Source of the DNA: Taxillus chinensis
Taxonomy: Eukaryota; Streptophyta; Magnoliopsida; Santalales; Loranthaceae
Length of the DNA stretch: 64,000 nt
Direction: 5' to 3'
Assembly (NCBI GenBank): GCA_023512835.1
Contig: CM042087.1
Location: forward strand, 47,581,682-47,645,681
The notes under the pieces: model-generated
Told to the model about the DNA's origin: nothing
Seen by the model: the letters and a program-made list of their open reading frames with translations, nothing else
Databases searched by the model: none
In this document: in pieces, positions 1 to 12,344 of the stretch
How positions within the stretch are numbered: position 1 is the stretch's first letter
How the letters are laid out: every line of letters starts with the position of its first letter
Made by a program: the position numbers and the translations under genes

Positions 1-690
1 CTGTAAATACATTTACAGGACATTCAACTCTTTTTTTATAAGTAAGTCAAATTTGATTAGATAAAAAAGAAGAGCATATATATAGCCCCGCTAAGGTTAT
101 GCGGGTTTGAGCCTATTATGAATACTAATAATAATCATATAACCTACAAATACTACTCAACATACAGATAAACATTACACATTCCCAACTTGATATGGTA
201 CATATGACTCGAACTCTTGCCAAACTAAATCTTTGTGAACACAATCTTTTCAAAAAGTAACTTAACCTAAACAAAATGATAATTTCAATGTGCCTCATCT
301 GTTCATGAAACACCATATTAGACATTGTACGTATAACTGCCAAATTGTCGCACTGTAACTAACTCCGCATGTGCTTGCATTGTCAATCCCAAGCTCAAAT
401 TGAACAGAAAGGTTGTAGCAGATTTGTGACAACCAATGTAAAAACCCATCATATCTTTTAATATGAACTATAACATAAAAAAGCGTTAGGGTGTTCCCTA
501 GAAAGAGATGCACTACATCTTCAAGACCCAAGAGCGGTAATAAATGGGCAAGGGTTGCAAAGTCATTGCCCCGAAGCAATGCATCACATCAACACCTAGA
601 TGGGGTGTCAAATGAGCTAAGACATGGGGGTTTAGTTAGAAACCATAGTTTTAGTTTACATTTATCTTCTTGAAACATTAGCCTATAGCG
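1..690. other. Intergenic, no gene recognised
   Basis: AT-rich sequence with only short open frames (at most 94 codons) that match no family I recognise. Positions 77-145 hold one copy of a diverged repeat seen again at 2755-2823. Confidence 0.5.
77..145 (+). repeat. Diverged direct repeat, left copy (mate at 2755-2823)
   Basis: About 70 bp resembling 2755-2823 at roughly 75-80 percent by eye; both contain a tatatagcccc(g/a)ctaa core and an actaataataa(t/c) tail. The two copies bracket the LINE relic. They could be LTR remnants or two copies of an unrelated dispersed repeat. Confidence 0.5.
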
Positions 691-694
691 CTAG

Positions 695-2560
695 TCGAGG
701 TTACGATTAAAAAGGATAATAAAATTATGTGTCTTCAAAAAATTAAATGGATAAGTGAAAACGTTAAAGATATAGATGAGTGAGACCACAAAATATGGTA
801 TACATGTAAAGATAGAAATAAGAACGAGATAGGTATTATTCTTAACCATTAGCTGATTGATAAAATTATTAGTGCTAGAAGAAGAAAGGGCAATAAGATT
901 ATCCTCGTTAAACTTATTTTAGATGATGAACTGATCAATGTTATTAATGATTACGCACCACAAATAGATTTGAATGATGCAAGTAAGCAATAATTTTAAG
1001 GAGATCTAGATAAAGTTATGCAAGGCATACCCGCTAAGAAAAAAAATTTCATTAAAGGAGACTTTAATGGCATGTCGGAAATAGCCTAATGGGTTTGAGA
1101 ATGTTCATGGAAGACATAGCTTTAGGGCTAGACATGATTAGGAAATGCATTCTCTGAATTTATCATATTTTATGACTTAATTTTACCGAACACTTGATTT
1201 ATGAAATTATACTCACATTTGATCACGTATAGGAGTAGAAGAAATGCGAGCCAAATAAATTTCCTTTTTTACTAAGAGGATAGGAAAAAGTTGTTGCATA
1301 AAGTGCAAGATAATACCAACAGAATGTGTAACTACGCAACATGGACTTTTAGTGTCAGATATTCATCTTAAAAACATATATAAAAAACCGGGAGGTATTA
1401 TAAATCATAGAATTAGAAGTTAGTAGGAGATAGTCAAATATATTTTTTTGTCAGATTAATTAAAGAGACAAAGTGAGAAGATGAAATTAATTCTAGTATG
1501 ATGTAGGATAAAATGGCATATTGCACTGGACGGATGGCTAAAAAAGAGCTTAGTGAATCTAAAATTAAGAGTTTGTAGAGAAAGAACACATCATGGTAGA
1601 ACGAAGAAGTACGAAAACAATTAAGAATAAATGGATGTGTTATAGAAGTCTCGACAAGAATAGAAAATTTTGAAAAGTATAAACTAACAAAGAAGAAGGC
1701 CAAGAAAGTTGTGAAAGAGGCTAAAGCCTAAGTGTATCAAAATCTGTATGAACATTTGGACTCAAAGAGGAAAAAAAAAATATTTATAGAATTGCTTGAA
1801 TGAGAAAGAAAAAGACTAAAGACTTAGGCACTGTGAAATATATTAAAGACTACAATCACATGGTCTGAATAAAAGATACCAATATTAAAGAAATATGAAA
1901 GGAATATTTTGACAAACTCTTCAATTGCTACTATGGCTAGGATATTGGTGTAATATATTGTCATAAAAATTAAACTATGATTTCCAACGAAAGAAAAGCC
2001 CAAGTGAAGTTAAAGAGGCCTTGCGAAGTATAAAGATTAGAAAGGTAGTAGACCGAGTGTGATTCCTATCGAGGTTTGAAAATGTCTCAGCAAGATTAAA
2101 GTTAAGTAATTGAGGAAATTGTGTAACGAGAATTGACAGGGTAATAAAATGTATGATGAATAAAATAAGAGTACCATGATGCCTTTGTATAAAAACAAAG
2201 ATAATATACAAGATAATTCAAATTAAAGAAGAATAAAACTAATAAGTCATGCTATGAAGTTATGAGAATGATTATTGAACATTGTTTAAAAGAGCATACT
2301 AAGATTGAAAAACCAATTTGATTTCATGCCTGTAAAATCTACCATGAAAGTGTTCCATAAATTAAGAATAGAAATGTTTAAAGTGATAAAAAGGAATTTA
2401 CACATGATCTTCATAGATTTGGAAGAAACTTATGATAGAGTAGCTAGAGATGTTCTGATGAGCTTTAAAAGGGAAGGCAGTTCCTATTAAATATGAGTTT
2501 AATAAAGGATTTGTATAAGAAAATTGTAACCAATGGTTACTGCAATGCTAGAGAAGCATC
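695..2560 (+). mobile_element. Decayed LINE (non-LTR retrotransposon) relic: endonuclease plus reverse transcriptase fragments
   Basis: Translating the plus strand across frames gives LINE polyprotein pieces in the right order. The endonuclease part at about 760-1070 contains WYTCKDRNKNE, NKIILVKLILDDELINVI, YAPQ and FIKGDFNG (compare the usual YAPQ and GGDFNGH motifs). The linker at about 1560-1930 contains KKKAKKVVKEAK, KKTKDLGTVKYIKD and EYFDKLFN. The reverse transcriptase start at 2305-2490 contains QFDFMPVKSTM, then MIFIDLEETYDRV (compare FIDLEKAYDRV), then LIKDLYKKIVTNG. Many stops and frame changes separate them and the RT catalytic box is not reached, so the copy is dead and 3'-truncated. 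On the opposite strand it leaves meaningless open frames. The family resembles plant LINEs often annotated as craniofacial development protein 2-like. Confidence 0.85.
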
Positions 2561-2754
2561 ATGACCCCACAAGAGATGTTAAACTTTTCATGAGGTTGCG
2601 TGCACAATGAGAAGGAACCACAAGCTACTGGAAGGTCAAATAACTATAAAAGATGTGAGTATGGGAAAAGAAATTATGGTTAAGGTTTAGGCTATGATAT
2701 CATGAAGTTAGGAAGGAAGAAAACAATACAATATTTACAACACATAACAGAATA

Positions 2755-2823
2755 GTATATATAGCCCCACTAAAGCTAAGTGGATTTGGGCCTACTAACA
2801 ATTCTAATAATAACTATATAGTG
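2755..2823 (+). repeat. Diverged direct repeat, right copy (mate at 77-145)
   Basis: Second copy of the repeat at 77-145, lying about 200 bp beyond the last recognisable LINE coding sequence. Confidence 0.5.
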
Positions 2824-4105
2824 CTTTAATGTTGTTTTATCGATAAGGTTTGCCTACATGAAATTTGATCACTTAAAAATTGAAAATATTTTCAAATTAA
2901 TCTATGCATTCAAAATAACCTAACTCAAACTCCATCGAGCTCAATTAGTGCTCAACTAAAATGGGACTTTTGAAAACATTGCCCTATATATATACATAGG
3001 GTGAAGGAAACATACAAGACTGCAGGTCCCCTTCATACTGTGCAAGACATATAGAGTGAGCCCAATGATTAATTTTAAATTTTAGAAAGTGGGGCCCACC
3101 CAAAATTCATGCCTAAGACAGCATAAAAGAATATACTATCCTAGCATATTACCTTTTCTCATATATATTTATATATATGATATATGAGCGATAGCTCAAT
3201 TTAATTGTAAGTAAAATGACATCATTTTGATGTTTTTAAATTCAAAAGGGCATTGATTTGGAATTGTACCTTTAGTGGAACAACACCATGACACTAACAA
3301 CTCAATTAAATTGCCCCATATATCCTTTTTCTTTTTTCACTATCTCCGTATATAAGTCAAATCAAAGAACTGGTGCAAATAACATATTCTATAAAGCAGG
3401 GGGTAAAATGTGGAAGTGGCACCAAACCAAGAAGTCAGGTTATGCAATTAATATGAAGCCTCCAATGCCATTCATTATGGATCAATGCTATGCTATCCCC
3501 TATATTTATAATAAACATATCAACTCTCACTGGTTGCAATAATTAGAATGAAATGGATGATCCGTTTGAGAAATTTAGAAAGTTTTGGGTTAGATGAGAA
3601 AAAACAAGGTGCATTCTTAAATGAAGCCATGCCCATCTTTGTATTTATAAATCATCAATTTTCCCAACTTTCTTGCAATAAGACTACTAGCCTTTCTAAA
3701 CCCTCACAAAATCACTGTCCCACTCTTCCTAGCTAGTGCATGCATAGGTATATACGTTGAGCATTTCCCAAATCTAACCAAACTAGAAATCATCCTCCAA
3801 TTCCCCAATATCCTTTAAATAATAGCAACCCCTAGCGTTGCATGCGATAAATCAGCTCTGAGCGTGACCTTCCTAAGCCCACCAAATATCATTCAATTCG
3901 CCAAACATATTTTGTATTCATTTGTGTCTCCATCGTGCCTAAGCACTCAGTTCAGGTGAGACCAAAACAGCAGGTTTAATTGCTACAAATCGAGCCTGTA
4001 AATTAGAAGGAACAGAACATGATTTACCAACAATTTCCAAACTAAAGTAGTTTCGATCAGCACAAAACAAAACGAATATCAATTTCATGCCATCAGACTG
4101 CTAGG
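2824..4105. other. AT-rich DNA, no gene recognised; possible first intron of the HRD3-like gene
   Basis: Plus-strand open frames of 84 and 62 codons (3288-3736) match no family I know. I searched the minus strand here for further HRD3/SEL1L exons and saw none. Confidence 0.4.
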
Positions 4106-4126
4106 CTAGTGTTTGGGCATACTAAC

Positions 4127-4717
4127 ATCCTGACGAGAGTAAGTATACGCAAGCGCCATCTTCGACTGCATATTCCCGCTCCCGGCGGCAAAATAGTGAT
4201 ACAAAAACGCCTTAGCCCTGTTCCGCTCCCTCCCCAGTCCCGTCTGGTACAGAAACCCTAGCGCCGACTGGGCCGCCGCATACCCCCTCGCCGACGCCGC
4301 CTCTATTTCGGACGCGGCAACCTCCATGGCCCTGGGATCGCCGGAACCAACTGCGGAGATCATCTTCTCCACGCCGGAGTAGTACAGAGCCTCGTCGGCA
4401 GTCCTAGTCTTCGGATCGGAGCCAGCGTCGGCGAAATCGGGCTCGAAAATCGGGCGCCAGGAACCCGGGTCGAGCTTTTCCTCGGGGTCGGAGTCGGACT
4501 CGCCGAACTCGTCCCACTCGGATGATGCATCGCCGGCACCGGCGGCGGAAGGATCACTGCCGTCAGTGGAAGCAGATGAAGAAGCAGCGTCATTGAGGTG
4601 GTCTTGGGAGAGGACGAGAACGAATTGGCGGGAAAAAGCGGCAGGTGGGAGGAGAAGGAGATCAAGAAGCAGGAGTGTCAAGCAGAGGCGGTGGTGCGTC
4701 AGTTTCTCGTCCCCCAT
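4127..4717 (-). CDS. HRD3A: HRD3/SEL1L-like ERAD ligase subunit, first exon only
   Basis: Start ATG is at 4717; the exon codes 197 residues. A hydrophobic leader (LCLTLLLLDLLLLPPAAFS, about residues 11-29) is a signal peptide. It is followed by the plant HRD3 signature FVLVLSQD, an acidic Ser-rich stretch, WDEFGESDSDPEEKLDPGSW and the first Sel1-like helices (about residues 130-197: AAQSALGFLYQTGLG, AAGSGNMQSKMALAYTY). HRD3/SEL1L is the ER luminal adaptor of the HRD1 ubiquitin ligase, which removes misfolded glycoproteins; family proteins are about 650-700 residues. After SRQD the frame runs into GTTAGT, a fair splice donor at 4126, and an in-frame TAG at 4106; known homologues continue RQD-M-H-x-K-A. 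No later exon is visible in the 4.1 kb to the window edge. Either intron 1 is longer than 4 kb and holds the LINE, or this is an orphan 5' fragment. Confidence 0.75.
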
Positions 4718-4734
4718 TTCTCCGGTAGTCGTTG

Positions 4735-6590
4735 TTTTGTTCTGTTTTTTGTTTTTTTTTTTTCTTGTTTTTGTTTTTTTTTCCCTGGTTCTTTTAAGTT
4801 TTTTTGTTTTATTTTATTTGGTTAATCTTGTGATTCACTATAAACGGTGTATTCAATAAAATTTGTTTTTTTAAAACCGTCAGCATTATGATTTCTATTA
4901 TTTACATGTAGAAAATCAATAATATTATATTATATCTAATGACTTCTTTATTAATATTTTTATTTGTAAAATATTATAGTAGATAATCAAATTTTACTAA
5001 TATTATTTACATCAACAATTTATATAAGCATTTATTGAGCCAAATTAAGGTTTTTGATATTTAACTATGAATGCTTTTAGAGTTTGAAGTTAAAGCTTTT
5101 AAGATACAACGCTACTTACTTTTTCACTTGTCTTTATTTCACTAAAAAAAATACTTTGACAAAAAATCTATCATCCGATACATTCGTAAAGTAAACAATA
5201 GAGCTTCACAATTAAAAAAACTAAAAAAGTCAAACTAAAATAATAAAATTAGCTAATTTTACACTAATTACTTGATTTATTATAATTTTTGTACAGTGTA
5301 TCAAATTAACTGATATAATTAATTAATTAAAAAACCTTGTCTCAAATCAAGAAACTTTGATAAAGCTAATGAAAGTTTAAAGAAAATTAAAATTTATTGG
5401 ATCATAATGATGTTCTTAATTATCAAATCTCTATAGCTATTTATAAACTCATTATTATGATTATAAAAGAAGTTAAATGAAGTAAAGTAAATAGAAAACT
5501 CTAATTGACAATTTAGTTAAATCTAAGCTTTGAAAAACAAATAAGAAACTATTATAGCTTATTGCACAAGCAAAATGAATACATTTGATCACATAAGACT
5601 CCTCCTATAATCATAGCTCCATCATTCGCCTCCACTTGTAAAAAACTCATCCTTAAGTTATCTTCATGATATGTCAAGCTCATATCTAATAGAAAATAGT
5701 ATAAGATCAGCAACATTAAAAAAGTTTACAAAATACTCATATAATCTACCACATAAGCATTATCGTTGATCTTCTTTAGTATCTTATGTGATCTATGCTT
5801 CTTTTGCTTGAGTTTGTTATACACTACACTATGCATTCTTCATTTATTAAGAAAAACTATCACTTCATATCTAATTGCAAATACTTTTGAATCACCTATG
5901 CTTACTTGATTCTACATTATATTTTGCATAGACTTTCTCTAATTTAGTCCTAATATCCCTCTAAACTTCTTGAACATGTTTAAAAAAATTACAAGTCACC
6001 ACGCTAACTCTTAGGATATTTTAAAGTTTCACTAAATCTAAAAGCATAGTTAGGAGACTTCATGTATTATGTATATCATACAAAATAGAGATTTACTTGC
6101 AACACCATGAACAATACTATTATAAACAAACTCACCTGTGTCATGGTAAAATCTCATTACTTCAGTTTATTTATATAAATAATACTCCAAATAAGATTTA
6201 CTGATGTTATGTTAATCTCTTCTGTCTACCATTAGGTTGTGGATGAGTTGAATGGTTGAAGTTCAATAATGAATCGAACATAGTCTAAACTGTCATCCAA
6301 AAATAACATAGTCTAAATTGCCTATTCGTTTTGGATACTCCATGCAACCTTACAACAAAGCTACTCTATTACTAAAATAAGTGGTGTGCTCAGATTTTCT
6401 TGATAAAAACAAAACTACTCTCTTGCTCTTCTCCCCAATTGATTTTTCTTCCTTTGAAACACTATGCATATAGGTTTTATAATACTACTGAAAGGAGACC
6501 AAAATAATTTTGTTGGTTTTTTTTGTTTTTAAATATAAGCTCTGTTTTGAAGGGAAACCAAAATATTTTGTTAATATTTTATTACGTATG
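4735..6590. other. AT-rich intergenic DNA, no gene recognised
   Basis: It begins with a long T-rich tract (about 4735-4830), which yields only low-complexity Phe/Val-rich plus-strand frames. The rest is AT-rich with no open frame of note and no recognised element. Confidence 0.45.
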
Positions 6591-6591
6591 C

Positions 6592-6639
<48 letters not shown>

Positions 6640-6890
6640 GACCTAAACTTGTTTGAAACACACTATTTTGAAAACATATTTTCTCTCTTACATATAAAAA
6701 AAAAGATTAGAATTTAACACAAACTCTAATAGACCGAATATAAAAACCAAAAGGAATTTGATACAAGTTTTAATTTTATATTCTATTGGACTTTGTGTTG
6801 AATTCTAATATGAAAATAATTTATATTCGATAGAAGAGATAATATATTTTATTTTTTATTGGGTCCCATTATATATATATATATATATGA
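6590..6890. repeat. Fold-back (inverted-repeat) element set in TA repeats
   Basis: An inner inverted repeat pairs 6709-6745 with 6776-6808; both arms read agaatt(t/c)aacacaaa outward. Matching outer sequence pairs the tatatgggacc near 6632 with gggtcccattatata near 6860. The whole lies between a (TA)n tract at 6597-6636 and a shorter one at 6872-6887. This is the layout of a non-autonomous fold-back or MITE-like element inserted at TA. Related wording (aatttaacacaaattctaata) recurs near 50859. Confidence 0.5.
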
Positions 6891-6899
6891 TATTATGAG

Positions 6900-8640
6900 C
6901 CCATTTATAAAATAGATAAAAAATAAAAATGAATTATGAATTATGTTAAAATTGAATTTACATTTCAAAACAGAAAATAGTTAGAAATAGTTTTTAAAAA
7001 TAAAAATTACATATTTGGAAACTGAATTTGAAATTAAATAATTTCAAATTCACACATGTCCTTAATTTTAAAAAAGCAATTACTAAATTCTAATTGGATT
7101 TAGCAAACACGATGCAAAATTCATACTAAATATACCCTAAATATTTGATATTATTAAAAATGATTTTGAATTCAAGTTTCTTGTAAGGATAGCAAAATGA
7201 ACTTGACCCCCGCCAGACTCGGGCTGTCCTGACCCGATTTGACCCATCCCGACAAGCCATCGGGTTAGGCTCGGGTCTTGCCCGACTTGAGATTTTTAAA
7301 AAAATATAAGATAAAAAGACTGACCCAACCCGCCCGAATTGCCCAAACCCTAGATCAAGTTGGGTTCGGGTCAAACTATATATTTTTCGAATTGAACAGT
7401 ATCTAGGTATGATGCGACTCGTTGCTACCCTTAGTCTTGACAACATTTTAAAAGATTTTTTCCCAAATAGGAAACGCTATGAGACGGGAAGAATTGGCTC
7501 ACTGAGCAATCTCAACCCATGAAGTCAAATAAGTAGAAAATTTAAAGTTGTCAAAATCAGATTGGACATTGACCCAATTAAAACACTAGATGATCGGGTC
7601 ATTGGTTTAACTGTTGGATCAGCAGTCGAATAAGTTATATAATTAATAATTAAATTTATATTAATAAAAATTAAATATTTTAAGGTAACACATTAAAAAT
7701 AACTTTTTAATATAATACTATTTTTTAATATGTATTTTTAACATAAATTTTTAATAAATTTAAAAATTTAATGGCCTAAATTTATAATAAAAAAATCAAT
7801 AGAATTTGAAAAGATATTAAAGTAAAATATTAATATTATCTATCAATATAAATTTAAATTATATTATAAAAAAACTAAATGACAATTTAATAATCTTACA
7901 AAAACTATCGTTCGGTCGGATCACCCGGGTAAAAAAATAGATTGAATCATTCGAATTTTTCTAATTAAAAAACTAATTAAAAAATAGACCGATTAAATAT
8001 CTTTAATAACTGATTCACCGATCAACCGGCCGTACGGGTCAGATGGTGATAGCTCTGCTCGAAATGCCATATTCCGAATTTCCACCCCAACTCTCCAGGC
8101 CTTTAAAGGTGTTCAAATCGGGGACCACACATTCCCATAATCAAATCCCATCCACTCTTTCTCTACTTCTTACCGGAACTCCCGGTTTCTCCGAGTAGAA
8201 AAAGCCTTGCACTACCCCACCGGCAACCCAATCTCTCTTTCCTTCTCCCTCCCTATTCCACTACCCACCACCACACACCAACTCGGCCCCCGCTCCCTTT
8301 GTTTGGCACCATCAAAATTTTCTCTGACGCAAAATTGAAATAATAAACAAATAAGCAAATAAGCGCATGTTTTCCTGTAGTTTTGGGTTGAAGACAAACC
8401 TGAACTTTTTCTTTTCTTTCTTTTTTTGTTGCGGTAGGTGCCAAGGCATCTTATATATGCATCATTTCAACATATTCACAACAAGAAAACAGAAAAAAGA
8501 AAAGAAAACGTATGAAACCTTCAAATTGTGTTTTTCGGAAGCGCATGTGCATGTGCATGTGCATGTTTCTAATTTATTATTATTGTGTAAACAGCTTTTA
8601 ATTGTTTTGTTGATGATGAGCGGTTTGTGGCGAATGTATG
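6900..8640. other. Intergenic with two repeat-like patches, no gene recognised
   Basis: Patches rich in cgggt/gaccc words at 7190-7390 and at 7560-8050 stand out from AT-rich surroundings and look like decayed repeats. No coding frame is recognised. At 8540-8565 there is a short (catgtg)n tract upstream of the CAR gene. Confidence 0.4.
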
Positions 8641-8691
8641 AACAATGACAGGGAAAGTGAAGGGAGATCAATAAAAGTGGGAAGCAGAAAT

Positions 8692-9586
8692 ATGAAATTC
8701 TCATCACCCAAAACCCCAACCGAAGCCGATGGAGGCCGCCCAGTTTCTTTAATGGAGAACCTGCTAGGCCTTCTAAGAATTCGCGTCAAGCGCGGTGTCA
8801 ACCTTGCCGTTCGCGACGCCCGTAGTAGCGATCCTTACGTCGTTGTTAAGATGGACAAGCAGGTTGTTCCCTTTTTTTTTTTTTTTTTTTTTTTTTCTTT
8901 TTCCTTTTTCTTTCTTTCATTCATAATATATATATATATATATTATATATATATATATATATTCAGGATTTTATACGTCTTTAATCTATATTGTTCTGGA
9001 TAATATATATGTTAGTCGTCTTCTCTGTCATGCATGTGTGTCTGCGTCATGCAGAAACTAAAGACTCGTGTCATGAAAAAGAATATCAATCCGGAGTGGA
9101 ATGAAGATCTCACACTTTCTGTTTCAAATCCTGATATTCCAGTCAAGCTGGTAAGCGTTTCTATTGGTAGATGCCTACCATATGGGGTATAGAATACATT
9201 CTGTAAAAAGGTGCATTGCAGATAATCTATATATATGACATTCCCGATCGATAAATAAATAAAAGCTCACAAACCCAATTCATCAATCCATTCAGACAGT
9301 GTATGACCATGACATATTCAGCAAGGATGACATGATGGGAGATGCAGAATTCGAGATGGGACCATTCTTAGAAGCCCTAAAGATGCAGTTGGAGGGCTTC
9401 CCAAGCGGCACCGTAATCTCCAGAATACAACCAACCAGGGAAAACTGCCTCTCCGAGGAGAGCTGCATCATCTGGATCGAAGGCAGGCTCATCCAAGACC
9501 TCAGCTTCAGACTCAGAAACGTCGAGTGCGGCGAACTCGTGATCCAGTTACACTGGATTGATCTTCCTGGTTGCAAGGGCTTATAA
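8692..9586 (+). CDS. C2-domain ABA-related (CAR) protein
   Basis: Three exons: 8692-8862, 9055-9150 and 9296-9586, all with GT-AG junctions and continuous frame; 185 residues from the ATG at 8692, or 165 from the ATG at 8752, which matches the shortest family members. An upstream in-frame ATG at 8638 is less likely. The protein is a single C2 domain: LGLLRIRVKRGVNLAVRD, SSDPYVVVKM, then KLKTRVMKKNINPEWNEDLT, then TVYDHDIFSKDDMMGDAEFE with the Ca2+-binding aspartates. It closes with the CAR ending ECGELVIQLHWIDLPGCKGL. CAR proteins bind membranes in a Ca2+-dependent way and recruit PYR/PYL abscisic-acid receptors to the plasma membrane. The gene looks intact. A ttatatatgc near 8451 could be its TATA box. 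Intron 1 is filled with poly-T and TA microsatellites. Confidence 0.95.
8868..8962 (+). repeat. Poly-T and TA microsatellite in CAR intron 1
   Basis: A T run of more than 20 bases just after the donor is followed by TA dinucleotides (about 8927-8962). A T-rich tract so close to the 5' splice site is length-unstable and may affect splicing. Confidence 0.85.
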
Positions 9587-9589
9587 TGT

Positions 9590-11130
9590 TAAATGGCCCC
9601 GATCATTAATAAATTTTCATGCATATGTACGTATGCCCACACTGCATGCTGTGATTTTAATTTAACCATGTGGCCTAGCTGGTTAGCTTCTTTAAATTAT
9701 ATATATAATCATGTATAACTTGAACCCGGGGCATATGTTGCTATTCTATGTCCCCGACAAAAACACACATAAATATGTGTAGAGGGCTTGTACTATTTTT
9801 CTTCATTTATTTGTTGCCGTCGCTAGCTAGCCGGTGGTTCTTCATTTATTATGAGTTATTTATTTATCTGTAGAAGCTAAAATTATATTAAAAAGCCAGC
9901 AAAAACAAATTTAGAGGATGAGCCTCCACCTAGACAGAGGACGGCCTGCTCAGATCAGACGAGACATAGAACAAACCAATTAAAAAAAACAGATTAGAAA
10001 AGAGAAGCAAAATCCCCATGCTTGATACCCACTTGGTGAAACAATTAATGTAACTGCTAATGCATAGTGCAGCTATAGCATGACAATGAGTACGTACTAG
10101 TAAATCCCTCAATGAATAAAGTTAAACTATGATTTTATACCAGCTTCGCAAATTAGACTAATCTAATAAAATGAATATATACTACCAGAAACTAATAGTT
10201 CAATCGGTACATGAAAATAAAATCCAATAAAATCAAATATTCCCGCTATTGTCATTTTCATGTTTAGCACATCCAAACGAAAAAAAATGGTTGACTTCAT
10301 GAAAACAATATTTTTCATTGGTTCCAAGGTATAGGATGATTCCCAAATTACATATGTTAAGTGTTGAGCAACATTTATATTCCGTAATATTTATATTTTG
10401 TTAAGTGTTGCATATGTTTTATTAAGTGTTCAAACACATAACATCTATACTTTGTTAATTTTATAAAATATTACATTCGCTAACTATTAAAATATACAAC
10501 ATGAAATTAAAATATGTCAAGTACATGGAAAATGTAAATAAGTAAGTTTTCACACAAAATTTCATGATTTTTTTTCATGTAAATACAAGTACGAATAATT
10601 AATTTTGTGGAGTTTGTAATTGACAAATGGTTTGATTTTCTATTGAATGCACACAATTTTAACACTTAACATTTCCATTCAAGTTTCCCTACTGTAAGAT
10701 CTCTAGCAGCAACTAAAGGATGTCTACAATCATCGAAGACTGCTATAGGCATAGATTACTTCCATCATACTAGTCTATTCACCTCCCAGGAACCAAAAAT
10801 TGGTAAGGTATAGCAAATTTATTCTGAAAAATGAAAACTATTGCTTCAAACTTAATTAAATGACATGCTCTGAATGGAGTATGAGGGGATGAAAGGGAAC
10901 TACATTTATTTCCATGTATTTATAAATGACCACGTATTTTTATTTCCTGTACTAATATCTGTCAAACAACCTTGATGAAATCAATAAAGGATAACTTTTC
11001 AGCCACTAATTACATAAGGAATAAAAATTACAATGGCCTTGATTTATAGCATCATCATCCCCTACATTTCATTTGATGTTTAATTACAATGGCCCTGAAT
11101 TATACCTTGTATTTTTAAGAAAAAAAGAAA
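9590..11130. other. Intergenic, no gene recognised
   Basis: AT-rich sequence. It holds the 3' flank of the CAR gene, then short repeats of a gttaagtgtt word between 10355 and 10440. I see no coding frame or named element. Confidence 0.45.
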
Positions 11131-11134
11131 AAAC

Positions 11135-12300
11135 AAATGGCAAGCCTGGAACCAAAAGGATTGCTTCAGCACAACGTCAATGATGCCTGTAATGAAAGCC
11201 TGTTCTCCACCAGGACAACCATATTTTCTTGGGTTCCACCACAAGCAGTTTTTGGATTCAGTTCTGCTTCCTCCATGCTCTCAAAAAATGGAGAATTGCA
11301 CATACAGACGTCGAACCTCTCTCCATCTTTAATCACTCCAAGAAGCACCGGTGGTCCAGAGTAACTCTTACACACACCTCGATTCACATCAAGTGAAGAA
11401 GAGTTTCTGGCCTGTTCTTCCCCGCATTTGATTCCTCTTGAATCCATATTCACTGGTGGCCCACGGTAACTCTTATTCACATCAAGTGAAGATGAATTAA
11501 ACCCCCTCTTTTTCCCGATCAAATTATGTTAGTTACAGTGTCGGCAGACCAGATGTTATTGACCTCTCCATTTAATACAGTTTGATTGACACTCTCAACC
11601 TTTCTAATTTCAATCAATTGGGAAATGTGAATTATTTCTAACATTTTCTCTGCCCATTCCAGTGCTACGTCAGTCACATCTGATCTGAAACATAAATCAT
11701 AACCAATACAGCATATCAAACTGGGAAGACATGGATTATACTATAAACACGACAGAGGGGGCTACATTTACAATTTTATTAAAAAAAAAGGGTACCTGAC
11801 CCAACAATGCTCCAACCCAGAAGAGATACACCGAGGAAAGGGTAGATGCAATCCCCCCCAGTTCCAATATCAAAGGTCATCAGATCCGACAGTATGGTAG
11901 TTCTTTGGTATTATGTCGGAAGACAAGAGATCTTCGATCCACTTAATGTAATTAGACCTGTTAGGCACTGCCGGGCACAATTGCCCATCGGCAATCCACC
12001 TGCAACGTTGAAATTGAACTCACAGCAATTTTGTGTGTGTGTGTGTGCGTGTGTGTGTATGTGTGTGTGTGAGGGAGAGAGAGAGATGGGGGCTGGTGTG
12101 TACCAATTGGCATGGTCGTGGACGGGCAAGATGCAGGTGTGCTCGCGAGTGGCGTTGAAATCGGTCCAATTGATTCTGGGGCAGCTCTCGCGAGATTAGA
12201 AGACATGGGGTTCGAAGGAAGGGTATAGGGAGGCCAAGGCCGTGAAGTACGGGGGGCTGTCGCCTTATCGATTTCGAGGGTGGATGGATGGTCGAGTCCT
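11135..12300 (-). pseudogene. FIO1: FIONA1/METTL16-type U6 snRNA m6A methyltransferase, broken fragment with introns
   Basis: Read on the minus strand, the pieces come in family order: IHPRNR, DSPPYFTALASLYPSFEPHVF, RINWTDFNATRE, HDHANW (to 12104); WIADGQLCPAVPNRSNYIKW and IEDLLSSDIIPKN (from 11999); LLGWSIVGS (to about 11796); DVTDVALEWAEKM (about 11688); GPPVLLGVIKDGERFDVCMC, PFFESMEEAELNPKTACGG and IIDVVLKQSFW (ending near 11137). FIONA1 methylates U6 snRNA and some mRNAs. Two introns remain (12000-12103 and about 11690-11795), so this is a duplicated, not retroposed, copy. It is dead: there is a stop after IHPRNR, another after PHVF, a shift at GFDIGTG and one after ACGGT. The catalytic NPPF motif reads NSPF, and a block (NSSSLDVN-KSY-GPPV) is tandemly duplicated. 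The C-terminal third is absent. Confidence 0.85.
12010..12090 (+). repeat. GT/GA microsatellite in pseudogene intron
   Basis: (GT)n followed by (GA)n at about 12030-12086, inside the retained first intron of the FIONA1 fragment. Confidence 0.85.
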
Positions 12301-12344
12301 GTACTATGGTCGGATGATATGAATGGAGGTACGACCTCTAAATT

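Noticed and set aside
4566..4859. Plus-strand 97-codon frame opposite the HRD3-like exon
   Set aside because: It is the antisense of a clear signal-peptide and acidic-linker exon and runs into a poly-T tract.
11135..12300. Processed (retro) pseudogene of FIONA1
   Set aside because: Two introns with GT-AG ends are still present, so the copy arose through DNA.
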